A stretch of 42,150 nucleotides of DNA from a bacterium (GTDB lineage Bacteria > Patescibacteriota > UBA1384 > XYA2-FULL-43-10 > JAKAMI01), in contig JAKAMI010000007.1 of NCBI GenBank assembly GCA_021812945.1, forward strand, positions 1 through 42,150, written 5' to 3'. Numbering within the stretch: the stretch's first letter is position 1; each line of letters begins with the position of its first letter. Under the pieces are notes generated by a model. That model was given only the letters and a program-made list of their open reading frames with translations. It was not told where the DNA came from and did no database searches. A program made the position numbers and the translations under genes. Positions 26,805 through 36,197 of the stretch are shown here, piece after piece.

Positions 26805-27710
26805 TTATTTTAGATCCATTTGGCGCAAGATTCGGATGCGTTCCTCCACGGGAGGGTGAGTGTCGAATAATGAGTTTAGGCCTTTGGAACGTTTCTGGCC
26901 GAAGGGATTTTCGATGTAAAGATGAGCTGTGGCTTTGTTAGCCTCGGCTAGCGGAATGTTTGTCCGTGAAATTTTCTCCAGTGCCGAGGCCAGCCCTTCC
27001 GGATAGCGAGTCAGGAGCGCCCCGTTAGCATCGGCTAAAAATTCCCGTTTGCGAGAGATTGCCAATTGGATTAAGGTTGCCGCCAGTGGCGCTAAAATAG
27101 CCAGAGCTATCGAGACAATGAATAAGATCAGGCCCAGTTGCCCGTCGCCGTCTCCAGATCGCCGGCGTCCTCCGCCAAACCAGGTCCAGCGAAGGAAAAA
27201 GTCCGACATCAAGGCCACTATTCCAACCAGCACCACCACTAAGGTCATCAGCCGGATATCATAGTCGCCGATATGGCTCATTTCGTGGGCGATCACCCCT
27301 TCGAGCTCGTTTTTGTTTAATACCTGCGCCAATCCTAAAGTGATGCAAACGCTGGCATGCTGCGGGTCGCGGCCGGTGGCAAACGCGTTTGGCGACTGGT
27401 CCGGGATAAAGTAGATTTTGGGCATCGGAAGTCCGGCGGTTATGGCTAAATTTTCCACCAAACGGTAAATTTCCGGATTGTCCTTCTTCTCCACCGGCTG
27501 GGCGTGGGAGATGGCTAGGGTTATCGAGTCTGAGTAATAATAACTAATCAGGGCCTGGGTGACGGCTATAACCGTGACAATAACTACGATCCAAGGATTA
27601 TTATATAGATACGAAAAAAGGTACCCCAATCCGATGAGTAAGACTAAAAATCCACCAAGAAACAAGGTGGTTCGCCTTTTATTTGCTGATATTTGAGTGT
27701 ATAAAGTCAT
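26805..27710 (-). CDS. htpX: HtpX-like M48 metalloprotease
   Basis: GVIAHEMSHIGDYD, RKREFLADANGALLTRYPEGLASALEKI, THPPVEERI. Confidence 0.95.
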   Translation of the reverse strand: MTLYTQISANKRRTTLFLGGFLVLLIGLGYLFSYLYNNPWIVVIVTVIAVTQALISYYYSDSITLAISHAQPVEKKDNPEIYRLVENLAITAGLPMPKIYFIPDQSPNAFATGRDPQHASVCITLGLAQVLNKNELEGVIAHEMSHIGDYDIRLMTLVVVLVGIVALMSDFFLRWTWFGGGRRRSGDGDGQLGLILFIVSIALAILAPLAATLIQLAISRKREFLADANGALLTRYPEGLASALEKISRTNIPLAEANKATAHLYIENPFGQKRSKGLNSLFDTHPPVEERIRILRQMDLK

Positions 27711-27809
27711 TTTTCAAGGAAGATACCTCACGGATCCCACACATGGACCGACACGGTTTTGTATCAACCGTGTTCATCCGTGTCGAAATCTGTGTAGTCT
27801 CTTCGATAT

Positions 27810-28196
27810 TTATTGCGGTAGCAACCGCAGCGTTCCTCCCAGGGCCGAGATGATCAGGTTGGCGACCATTAGAAGTAAAACGATCGGTCCGAAGACAGTG
27901 AAACCGTATTGAGGAATTAACAGAAGCAGAGTGAACAGGATGAATAGAACAATTGATTGGCGCTGATGGTAATCCAGATATTTCGAAGACTCCTTTTTGA
28001 ACAACCGGATAATCAAACCGGTGATAAAGAGATAACCGATAGCCGACAAAAATTTATCTCGGCGATTAATCTTCTCCATATGCAGTCTGCTTTTGGCAGT
28101 CGAGCCGATTTTGCCCTCAAGGCTTTTGGCTCGGCTGATCAGATCCGGACTGATTCTTAGATTCGGTCTCTTGATTTTTGGCAGTGATAGTTTCAT
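27810..28196 (-). CDS. Hypothetical membrane protein
   Basis: 128 aa with C-terminal hydrophobic helices; syntenic between htpX and lemA. Confidence 0.65.
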   Translation of the reverse strand: MKLSLPKIKRPNLRISPDLISRAKSLEGKIGSTAKSRLHMEKINRRDKFLSAIGYLFITGLIIRLFKKESSKYLDYHQRQSIVLFILFTLLLLIPQYGFTVFGPIVLLLMVANLIISALGGTLRLLPQ

Positions 28197-28211
28197 AGTA
28201 ACCTCACATTA

Positions 28212-28297
28212 ATGTCATCCTGAACGAGTCATCGAGTGAAGGATCCTGTCATCCGTGCTACAAATCGTGGGATTCTTCGCTAATCGCTTAGTATGAC
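28212..28297. repeat. GTCATCCTGAAC hairpin family copy upstream of lemA stop
   Basis: atgtcatcctgaacgagtcatcgagtgaaggatcc...gattcttcgctaatcgcttagtatgacac. Confidence 0.75.
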
Positions 28298-28333
28298 ACA
28301 TAATATTTCGACTGACCCTTCGACAAGCTCAGG

Positions 28334-28365
28334 GTGAAATTCTAAACCTAGGTTTAGAATTTCAC
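28334..28365. repeat. 32-bp perfect palindrome containing the lemA stop codon
   Basis: GTGAAATTCTAAACCT|AGGTTTAGAATTTCAC, no loop. Confidence 0.97.
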
Positions 28366-28908
28366 TTTCACCGGTTCGGATGCCTCTTTCTCCTCCAACT
28401 GGAACATTTCCCGTTTAGAGTAATGGAACATACCGGCTACGACACTGGATGGAAACGACTCGATGGCGATGTTGAAGTCGCGAACATTGCCGTTGTAAAA
28501 ACGGCGGGCGGCTTGAATCTTGTCCTCGGTATCAGTCAGCTCGTCCTGAAGCTTGGCAAAATTCTCGTTGGCTTTGAGGTTCGGATAATTCTCGGCCACG
28601 GCAAAAAGAGATTTTAGAGTCTCAGACAAGGCATTTTCCTTGGCCGATTTATCGGCAAAAGTTTTTGCCCCCATGGCTTCGGTCCGAGCTTTGGTCACGT
28701 CTTCCAAAACACTTTTCTCGTGCGTGGCATAACCCTTGACCGTTTCGATCAGGTTTGGGATCAGGTCATACCTGCGTTTCAACTGAACATCGATGTCGCT
28801 CCAAGCCTCATCGGTCTGATTTTTCAGCCGAACCAGCCGGTTGAAGATGCTGATAACCCAAAGAACCACCACAACCGCGATAAGAATAATTATCCAAGTC
28901 GCTGACAT
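28354..28908 (-). CDS. lemA: LemA-family protein
   Basis: N-terminal TM, FNRLVRLKNQTDEAWSDIDVQLKRRYDLIPNLIETVKGYATHEK. Confidence 0.96.
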   Translation of the reverse strand: MSATWIIILIAVVVVLWVISIFNRLVRLKNQTDEAWSDIDVQLKRRYDLIPNLIETVKGYATHEKSVLEDVTKARTEAMGAKTFADKSAKENALSETLKSLFAVAENYPNLKANENFAKLQDELTDTEDKIQAARRFYNGNVRDFNIAIESFPSSVVAGMFHYSKREMFQLEEKEASEPVKVKF

Positions 28909-28958
28909 ACTTTCTCCTATTCTTGGCTTACTTGCTTATTTGCTTACTAGCTGATCTA

Positions 28959-31151
28959 CTAATGTCTGATAATAAACAGATTCAACCCGCCAGTCATGGT
29001 CCCCTCGACGTCGGAATTGTTGCCAAGGACCGCTGTCAATTCATAGCTTGAACCGTCAGATTTGTACCCATAATAATACTTATCCGTCCACGGGTCAACA
29101 GGCAAAAGACTGAGGTAAGTCGGAACCAAAGTTTTCAACAAGATATTACCTTCCGTTCGGGTCTGAATCACCTTGCCGGAAGTGTTTGGATATTTACCTT
29201 TCGCCTCGAAGTAACTTCGGAGAGCTGTCTCAATGGCTCTAAGATCGGTTTTGCGCTGACTGTCTCGCGCCAAAAGTCCCGCTGACGGTCCGGTGATAGT
29301 CGGAGCCGGAGTTGGAGCCGGAGTTGTAACCGCCAGTTCGCCGCTACCCTCCGGCACAGGAATCGCTTGGACGCTGCCAAAATCTTTGAGAGCGGCTTTC
29401 AAATCGACTCTGGTCACTGAGCTTGAAACCCCGGGAGTAACAACCAACTCTAGGTAATAAATGAGTTGATCCTTTTTGCCGATGTCGATTTCTCCCTCAA
29501 TGGAGTTAATCATATCATCTTTGATCCCGATATTTTCCAAAAGCGAGCCGATTTTTATATTTACCTGATACCGATAAACCGGAACGTTATTGACTCGGCC
29601 GCTACCCAGACGCTTGCCGGTGATCGAGAAACCCGTCAAGTTAGCGGAGTTGAAAATCAGAGGCAAAATCTCGCCGGAATTCACCGGCAGATTATTTGTA
29701 GTCCATTTTTTTTCGCTCCCGGAAAAATCGACATTCGTCGACTTCACATAAAGCTTCGAATTTTGCTCCACCAAATCTAGATTGCTCTGTTTCCCCGACT
29801 CGTTATTGATCTCAATTTTGGCAAATGCGCCATCTTTTGAGAAGTAGGCATTGGCCTTGGAACTGAAATCCTTAATAAGACCAGTGTCTGGGGTTGTAGC
29901 GGAGGTCGAAGTTTGCGAATCTTGGCCATTGGTGTCGGTAACGCTTGTTGAAGTATTAGCTGTACTCTGAGACGATTGATCGGTAGAAGCGCCGCCGGAA
30001 ATACTGGAAGTGTCAGTGGTTAAACTGGTTGAATCAGTGGTTGTCGAGCTTTGCTGATTGCCGGTATCGACAACCGCCAGCATGGCTTTATCTAAAGCAA
30101 ATAAATAAATCGGTTGCCTCAAGCTCAAGAGAGGTTTGGTTACTGAAGAATCGCTGTTTTTGTTGACCGAGAACTTGATCTCGGAGTCTACGGCGAAACT
30201 CTGCTGATATTTCATTTTTTGGATCGACTGTATCATGGCCAGCTGAGGATCAGCCGGCAGTCCCCCCCAAAGCGCTTCCAGGTGAACCACACCGTAAACT
30301 TTTTCCAGACCTGTGGATAAAAACCCAGTTTCATTGAAATAGGTCAGCCCCACCAAAAGCACCAGAATAATCTCAACGATGATGATCTTCGGCTGGGTCA
30401 AAATGTTCCGGATCGGAGCTACCGGACTAGACTTGGGCCCTGGCGGTACGTTCGGAGCGGGCTTAACCAGAGGCGGCGGAGGTGGTGCTGTGTTTGGCCT
30501 GACGGGATTTATCGTCTCGGGCTGTAGCGGCGGGGCCGCGATTTTTTGACTCGAATCCGGAACAGGCGCACTGGTTGGTCCGGGCTTGACCGGACCCTTG
30601 GGAGCAGACACCACAGGAATCGACTCGACCGAAGGCGCAACTGCCGCCGCAGCGACGCTTGGCTGTTTGATACTTAGGCTTGGCGGCACTTGTTTTTGAC
30701 TCGGATGGGTTATCTTTTGGATCAGCGCTGAAACTCCCGTTCTTGGTTTTGTCGGAGCGGGCAAAGGAGTTTGGCCGGTTGATTTTTGAGGAGTCGCCGG
30801 TAGAGTCGAATTCGGTGATCCCTGGACACGATTAGAATTATCCTGAATCAATCCCGAGATTCCGGTCTTAGTCTCTCCTTGAGCTGTTGGCGGAGTTTGA
30901 ACGGTCGAAGTCGAAGTGGCTGCCGGTTCAGGAGATTTCGCGGCCGCAGAACCGTTTTTCACCGCTTGTTCGGCAGTGATCTTTGAACCGACTCCATCCG
31001 GCAACTGGTCGGGAACTTTTAGCTGTGCCGGTGGGCTAGCTTGCGGTTTGGCAGAGTCGTCAAGCGAACCGAAGACTTTCGGCTTGTTATCGGTCTCTTC
31101 TTCTAGGACCTCTTCCCAAGGACTTTTATTGCTGTCGTCCTTATCCGCCAT
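28959..31151 (-). CDS. Large Pro/Ser-rich membrane-anchored protein with C-terminal pseudopilin-like segment
   Basis: ATG at 31151 preceded by GGAGGGG; Pro-rich N-terminus, central TM (IIIVEIILVLLVGLTYF), C-terminal DSQRKTDLRAIETALRSYFEAKGKYPN...PVDPWTDKYYYGY. Confidence 0.8.
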   Translation of the reverse strand: MADKDDSNKSPWEEVLEEETDNKPKVFGSLDDSAKPQASPPAQLKVPDQLPDGVGSKITAEQAVKNGSAAAKSPEPAATSTSTVQTPPTAQGETKTGISGLIQDNSNRVQGSPNSTLPATPQKSTGQTPLPAPTKPRTGVSALIQKITHPSQKQVPPSLSIKQPSVAAAAVAPSVESIPVVSAPKGPVKPGPTSAPVPDSSQKIAAPPLQPETINPVRPNTAPPPPPLVKPAPNVPPGPKSSPVAPIRNILTQPKIIIVEIILVLLVGLTYFNETGFLSTGLEKVYGVVHLEALWGGLPADPQLAMIQSIQKMKYQQSFAVDSEIKFSVNKNSDSSVTKPLLSLRQPIYLFALDKAMLAVVDTGNQQSSTTTDSTSLTTDTSSISGGASTDQSSQSTANTSTSVTDTNGQDSQTSTSATTPDTGLIKDFSSKANAYFSKDGAFAKIEINNESGKQSNLDLVEQNSKLYVKSTNVDFSGSEKKWTTNNLPVNSGEILPLIFNSANLTGFSITGKRLGSGRVNNVPVYRYQVNIKIGSLLENIGIKDDMINSIEGEIDIGKKDQLIYYLELVVTPGVSSSVTRVDLKAALKDFGSVQAIPVPEGSGELAVTTPAPTPAPTITGPSAGLLARDSQRKTDLRAIETALRSYFEAKGKYPNTSGKVIQTRTEGNILLKTLVPTYLSLLPVDPWTDKYYYGYKSDGSSYELTAVLGNNSDVEGTMTGGLNLFIIRH

Positions 31152-31260
31152 TCCCCTCCTCAGACCAATGACACTCGAACGCAAATCTTTTACACAAATT
31201 ATCACAAATTGGCTCAACCCTGGAAATTATTTGTGCATATTTGTGTTGTGGATTTGTGTA

Positions 31261-31710
31261 TTAATTTCCTTTTTCTTGGGAAACAACTACCGTCACGAAC
31301 AAGCTTAAACCGTGTTTCAGATGAATTTCAACCGACCTCTCGCCTGCTTCTTTGATCGGTTCCTCAAGTTCGACTTTGACTACTTCGAGTTTGGTCTTTT
31401 TGGTAAATTCACCGGCAATATCCGAGTCTTTAACCGCCGAAAACAGCTTCCCCTTTTCGGTCACTTTCTTTTTAAACTGCAGTTTAAGATCTTGCAATTC
31501 CTCGAGTTTTAGTTTTAATTCTTCAGTCTCTGACTCTATTTTTGCTCTCTCGGCTTCAACCTGACCGATAATCTGCTTACCCTGTGGATCGTTTAAAAGC
31601 ACCGCAAAGCCTTTCGGCAGAAGATAATTTCTAACATAACCCGGTTTTGCTTCTTTGACCTCGCCTTTCTTGCCCTGTCCCTCCAGATCTTTCGTAAAGA
31701 CTACTTTCAT
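31261..31710 (-). CDS. rplI: 50S ribosomal protein L9
   Basis: MKVVFTKDLEGQGKKGEVKEAKPGYVRNYLLPKGFAVL. Confidence 0.97.
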   Translation of the reverse strand: MKVVFTKDLEGQGKKGEVKEAKPGYVRNYLLPKGFAVLLNDPQGKQIIGQVEAERAKIESETEELKLKLEELQDLKLQFKKKVTEKGKLFSAVKDSDIAGEFTKKTKLEVVKVELEEPIKEAGERSVEIHLKHGLSLFVTVVVSQEKGN

Positions 31711-31756
31711 GATTGTACCTACTTATTTATTATACCATTTGTATAAAATAACGGGA

Positions 31757-31881
31757 AAGTAATTTAAAATTTTTTAAATTTTTAATTTTCAATCAATTTC
31801 CAAAATATAATTTTAAATTTTTAAACATTAGAATTTTAAACATTCATTAAAAATTGTAAAATTCTAAATTAAAAATTACTT
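31757..31881. repeat. AT-rich inverted-repeat element between rplI and the S41 protease gene
   Basis: AAGTAATTTAAAATTTTTTAAATTTTTAA... / ...AAAATTCTAAATTAAAAATTACTT; one terminus contains the protease stop codon. Confidence 0.8.
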
Positions 31882-33099
31882 GGTGATTTCTTGTAAAGCT
31901 CGGTCTAGTTGTGGGTCTTTTCCGGCGTTGATGTCGTCCTCGGTCATCTTGACTTCAATCTGCGGAGTAATGCCGACCCCGTCGATCGCCGAGTCGTTAG
32001 GCGTCAGCCATTTGGCAACAGTAACTTTCAGAGCCGACCCTCCCGCCAAGTCCTCGACGCTTTGCACGCTACCCTTGCCGAAAGATTTCTCGCCCAAAAG
32101 CGTCCCGGCCTTGTGGTCTGAAATTGCTCCGGCTAAGATTTCCGCAGCGGAGGCACTGCCGTTATTGATCAAAACTATGACCGGAATCCCTGCCAGTTTT
32201 GCCGGCTGGGTCACGTTTGATACCTTCCGATTACCGGCCTTATCCACCTCTTTGACTATCGCTCCGTCTTTGATAAACAGACTACCGACGTCGATGGCGC
32301 TGTCCAAGTATCCGCCGGGGTTGTTGCGCAGATCCAGAACAATTTTCTGACATTTATTTTTAAGGCAATCGTCGGCAAACTGATTCATCAGATCGGCGGT
32401 ATCGTTGCTAAACTGGCTAATTTTGACTATGGCAACTTTCTGACCGGAAACGGTTTGGTATTTATATGTCACGCTTTTCACGTTGATGGTGTCGCGGGTG
32501 ATAATGTAGTCTTTCTGATTTCCGGCTCTGACTATGGATAATGTTACTTTAGTGCCTTTCTGGCCGCGAATCAAATTGACTGCCTGATCGGTCGTAAACC
32601 CATCGGTTTTCTTACCATCGATGGCCGCGATCTGGTCTCCGGCTAGAAGTCCGGCTTTGGCCGCCGGGGAACCGTCGATCGGCGCAACGATAATGAGAAT
32701 GCCGTTTTTGGTTGAAAGTTCCGCTCCGATGCCGTCAAAAATTCCCGTAACTTCCTCGCTGAACCGCTTATTATCTTCGGGATTTAGAAAAATAGTGTAG
32801 GGATCGTTCAGCGCCGAGAGAGATCCCTGAATTGCGCTATAAACCATATTTTGGTCGTTTTCGTTCCCGACAAATTCGGTATGAGTCTTGTTCCAGACAT
32901 CCCAAAAAAGCGAAAAGTCGATGTTGGCCGGTTGGTTGACATCCTTGTTAGTTAATATCCCGGGCACGATTTTGACATTGATGCCGCGCTTGGCAAAAAA
33001 GTAGCCGGCGGAAAAAACCAGATAAAGAACTACCAAAGAGCTCAAAAAAACAACCACACCGCGACCCTTTCGGGTTCGGTTTTTCGCTTTGTTCAACAT
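31876..33099 (-). CDS. ctpA: CtpA-like S41 C-terminal processing protease
   Basis: PDZ, LDLRNNPGGYLDSAIDV, NNGSASAAEILAGAISDHKAGTLLGEKSFGKGSVQ. Confidence 0.95.
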   Translation of the reverse strand: MLNKAKNRTRKGRGVVVFLSSLVVLYLVFSAGYFFAKRGINVKIVPGILTNKDVNQPANIDFSLFWDVWNKTHTEFVGNENDQNMVYSAIQGSLSALNDPYTIFLNPEDNKRFSEEVTGIFDGIGAELSTKNGILIIVAPIDGSPAAKAGLLAGDQIAAIDGKKTDGFTTDQAVNLIRGQKGTKVTLSIVRAGNQKDYIITRDTINVKSVTYKYQTVSGQKVAIVKISQFSNDTADLMNQFADDCLKNKCQKIVLDLRNNPGGYLDSAIDVGSLFIKDGAIVKEVDKAGNRKVSNVTQPAKLAGIPVIVLINNGSASAAEILAGAISDHKAGTLLGEKSFGKGSVQSVEDLAGGSALKVTVAKWLTPNDSAIDGVGITPQIEVKMTEDDINAGKDPQLDRALQEITK

Positions 33100-33113
33100 A
33101 AGCCTATCTTAGC

Positions 33114-33135
33114 TAAAAAAGCCCTCGCGGGCAAG
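33114..33135 (-). terminator. Terminator downstream of the HicA-like gene
   Basis: Minus strand GCCC-GCGA-GGGC followed by TTTTTT. Confidence 0.65.
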
Positions 33136-33138
33136 GGG

Positions 33139-33390
33139 TTATATTAGATCATTAAATTCTTTCTTACTACAAACCTTGTTTTTTCCGAGCCACCTGACAA
33201 AGTCTTTGATAATATGAACATTGACTTCTTTGTGACTACAAGCAATCGGATACGATTCGTTTGTCTCAATGCTCGTTACCTTTAAATTATGTCTGCCACC
33301 CTGGCTGATCTCAATTCCATAATGATTTTGGAGTTTCCTAAGTACCGCTATAAAAATTTTGCTTTTGGAGATATTACTGTATTCTGGCAC
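33139..33390 (-). CDS. HicA-like mRNA interferase candidate
   Basis: IEISQGGRHNLKVTSIETNESYPIACSHKEVNVHIIKDFVRWLG, i.e. dsRBD-like HicA layout; 83 aa. Confidence 0.6.
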   Translation of the reverse strand: MPEYSNISKSKIFIAVLRKLQNHYGIEISQGGRHNLKVTSIETNESYPIACSHKEVNVHIIKDFVRWLGKNKVCSKKEFNDLI

Positions 33391-33397
33391 ATTCCCC

Positions 33398-33778
33398 CTA
33401 GGCTGTTACCAGCTCCTTTTCGGCTATTTTATTAATACCAAACTTAGATCTCTTAACATCCAAATTCTCAAGCTTCTCACGCTCTCGATGATTCGGCAGA
33501 AATCTGATGGAGCGCGAGATTACTTCGCAATATTCCTTTGGAATATCGTATATTGTCATTAATGCATCATTAACCATAAAGATAAAATCGTCGGCATTTC
33601 TTCCTTGAGTCATAAATCTTTTTTTACCATCGCTAACTTCGCCAACGATCATTTTACCATCCCTAAACCAACTAACCTGGATTCTTTTAGGCAGTCTGTG
33701 ATAATATGCCGAGAATGCTTCAATAGAAAGCTTTCTTTCGGGTAAAAAATTAAATAAACCCATTTTCCTCTTGTTCAA
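33398..33778 (-). CDS. HicB-like antitoxin candidate
   Basis: VSWFRDGKMIVGEVSDGKKRFMTQGRNADDFIFMVNDALMTIYDIP, HicB-like partial RNase H fold; 7-nt gap to the HicA-like gene. Confidence 0.55.
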   Translation of the reverse strand: MNKRKMGLFNFLPERKLSIEAFSAYYHRLPKRIQVSWFRDGKMIVGEVSDGKKRFMTQGRNADDFIFMVNDALMTIYDIPKEYCEVISRSIRFLPNHREREKLENLDVKRSKFGINKIAEKELVTA

Positions 33779-33800
33779 AGTTTACCAAATAATGATAAAA

Positions 33801-35051
33801 TTACAACGCTCTAACCAGTTTCATCGAACGGACTTGGTTTAGGTTGTAGCCGCGTTGGCCCGCCACCGGGTCGTGCATAAAATATTTCTCGCCGTCGTGG
33901 CCTTTTATGACGATAAAATGAGACGAACCGTCGCTGTTTATCGCCCCAACCGAAGGCAGGTATATGCTGACGATGACCGGACGTCCTTGATCAATCTCGC
34001 TGTTGACGACCGACCAGTTGACCGATTGGCTCCCGCCAACCACAATGTTGGAGACCGGATAAGGTGTCGAGACTTGCAAATAACCTTCGTTATCGAAATT
34101 GCCGTCATTGTTGGCAATGTCAGAAGGTGTGACATGTTGACCGTAATAGGTCGCGACCATAGCGATGGAAGTTATTAAACAACCGTATTGAGCTACGGTA
34201 TAAGGACTACCTCCAAGGTTTGTGTAGTTGCCTGACTGCGTATAGTACCAAGAACCGTCGTTTGAGGAAACAATCTGCGTGCCCCAAGCGGCGGTAGCGG
34301 ATAAGGCGTCGATTTGCGCCTGAACTGAGGCGATTTTTTTCTGTAAGGATGATTGCTCCGTTTGCAACTCCGAAATCATATTAGTAGTGTCGTTGAGTAG
34401 GCGATACTGCACCCACTGGCTGTTTTGCAACGACTTCTTCTGGTTGCTTTGGTCGCTCTGCAAACTATATAAATCCGCAAGTTGCTTATCTTGTGCCGCT
34501 TTATCACTTTCCAGCTGAGCCTTGAGGGCTTTGATACTGGCGATACTGGTGGCAATCTGGTCTTTGACCGAAGAATAATATTGGTTCATGGTAATAACCC
34601 CGGAAAGACTGGTGGCGGAGATAATCTGCATCGCCAATCCCTGGTCGCCGCCTTTCATATACCACTCCGAAATCAAGCCGGACAGGTTCGCTTTTTCCTT
34701 GGTGATCTTAGATTCCTGAGTCGTGATCTGAGTTTTTAGATCATCTATTTTCGCTTGAGTTGAGTTTATCGTCGATTGAGTTTGGTTGATGGCCTTTTGG
34801 GTGTCGGAGATCTGGGCGTTAATTTTCTGAGTCTGCGTCTGAATATAAACTTTCTGCTGTTCGGCTGCTGCGGCTTTAGCTTTTGAGGCTTGGAGTTGCT
34901 GATTTAAGGTATCCTTCTGCTGGTTGAGTGAACTGCTACTGGTCAGAGCCGACACGTTTATAATCTGGGAAAACGGCCACAAAAAAAGCACCAGAGCCAC
35001 TAAAGTGACCGCCGCTTTTTTGATCTTAATGTTGACCGACCTCACTCTCAT
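33801..35051 (-). CDS. Secreted coiled-coil protein with C-terminal C39-like peptidase domain
   Basis: Signal peptide, long Gln-rich coiled coil, YTVAQYGCLITSIAMVATYYG...GRPVIVSIYLP...SHFIVIKGHDGEKYFMHDPV; upstream ORF start reads a repeat. Confidence 0.85.
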   Translation of the reverse strand: MRVRSVNIKIKKAAVTLVALVLFLWPFSQIINVSALTSSSSLNQQKDTLNQQLQASKAKAAAAEQQKVYIQTQTQKINAQISDTQKAINQTQSTINSTQAKIDDLKTQITTQESKITKEKANLSGLISEWYMKGGDQGLAMQIISATSLSGVITMNQYYSSVKDQIATSIASIKALKAQLESDKAAQDKQLADLYSLQSDQSNQKKSLQNSQWVQYRLLNDTTNMISELQTEQSSLQKKIASVQAQIDALSATAAWGTQIVSSNDGSWYYTQSGNYTNLGGSPYTVAQYGCLITSIAMVATYYGQHVTPSDIANNDGNFDNEGYLQVSTPYPVSNIVVGGSQSVNWSVVNSEIDQGRPVIVSIYLPSVGAINSDGSSHFIVIKGHDGEKYFMHDPVAGQRGYNLNQVRSMKLVRAL

Positions 35052-35082
35052 CCCGCTCCTTGAAATCATAATCTTCTTTTTT

Positions 35083-35158
35083 ACGTCATGCTGAACTTGT
35101 TTCAACATCCCAATGTTTATAAGAGAGTCCCGAAACGGGCCTGTCCCGTATGTAATCC
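35083..35158. repeat. GTCATGCTGAACTTGTTTCA...CGAAACGGGCCTGTCCCGTA repeat, partial copy
   Basis: Matches the left two thirds of the uvrC copy; read as MLKQVQHD at the extended start of the C39-like ORF. Confidence 0.8.
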
Positions 35159-35285
35159 GTATTCTACTCCCTTAGGATCATTTGTAAAGATCGCTTGGTT
35201 AAAGGACTCCCGCCCAAAACGGAAATGACGAGTGGAAAATCTTGGGTCACACAAAAATACTGGTTCACTTTATAACTTTGCAACT

Positions 35286-36197
35286 TTAGTGCACATATCT
35301 TCTGGTTGCTAGATACGAACAGCCGGCGCCGAGAGCCAGGCCGACCAGAAGCTGGCCGATGATGATAAGCGGCAGGTTGCCGCCGATGAAACTCGAGAGA
35401 CCGATATCGATGCCGGAGAGATAATTGTTAAGAAGCGGAGAGACTATTAGGTAGCCGAAATAGACTAAAATGCTGGCGACGATGGTGGCAAAAAATCCAT
35501 AAAGCATCCCTTCAACAATGAAAGGGAATTTGACAAAAATATCGGTCGCCCCCACCAGACGCATTATCTCGATCTCGTCCTTGCGGCTGAAAATAGCCAG
35601 TTTTATGGTATTAAAGATGATCAATATCGAGATAATGATGAAAACCGTGGACATTATCAAACCGGTTTTGGTGAAAAAAGTGGTCAGCTTGAGTAGACGG
35701 TCGATGACTGATTTGTTCTCTTCGTAACTGATTTTTTTAATCAAGGGAGAAAATGAAGGGTCTTTGAGATAATTAAATAATTTTTCGGTTGTCTCCGCCT
35801 GGACCGGCTTTATCTCCAGGCTTCTGGGTAAAGGATTTTCGGTGCCGGTAAATATTGTCGAAAGCTCCAAGTTCAGATGATTCATATCGTCGAATCTCTG
35901 CTTGGCCGCCTCCTTCGAAACATAAGTTACCTCTTTGACATCGGGTCGGGATTTTAAGAGTTGCTCGATCTCCGAAACCTGATCCGCTGAAGCTTCATCT
36001 TTGAAATAGACAATCACATCAATCTTATCCTTTAGCAAGGTTGCAGTGCGGTTAACGGTGATCGAGAGGATGAAGAAAAAGGATATGATAACCAGGGTGA
36101 TGGTCATCACCAAAGTACCGGTCAAGCTCAACCAGTTATTTCGCCAGAAACCGGTCAAGCTCATCTTTAGGACGCGACGCAAAGTTACGAAAGTCAT
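35286..36197 (-). CDS. ftsX: Cell-division protein FtsX
   Basis: FWRNNWLSLTGTLVMTITL, VIVYFKDEASADQVSEIEQLLKSRPDVKEVTYVSKEAA, four TMs. Confidence 0.94.
   Translation of the reverse strand: MTFVTLRRVLKMSLTGFWRNNWLSLTGTLVMTITLVIISFFFILSITVNRTATLLKDKIDVIVYFKDEASADQVSEIEQLLKSRPDVKEVTYVSKEAAKQRFDDMNHLNLELSTIFTGTENPLPRSLEIKPVQAETTEKLFNYLKDPSFSPLIKKISYEENKSVIDRLLKLTTFFTKTGLIMSTVFIIISILIIFNTIKLAIFSRKDEIEIMRLVGATDIFVKFPFIVEGMLYGFFATIVASILVYFGYLIVSPLLNNYLSGIDIGLSSFIGGNLPLIIIGQLLVGLALGAGCSYLATRRYVH

Noticed and set aside
31151-31217. N-terminal extension of the large surface protein (MSQFVIICVKDLRSSVIGLRRG)
   Set aside because: Repeat-like AT-rich DNA; a clear GGAGGGG precedes the ATG at 31151.
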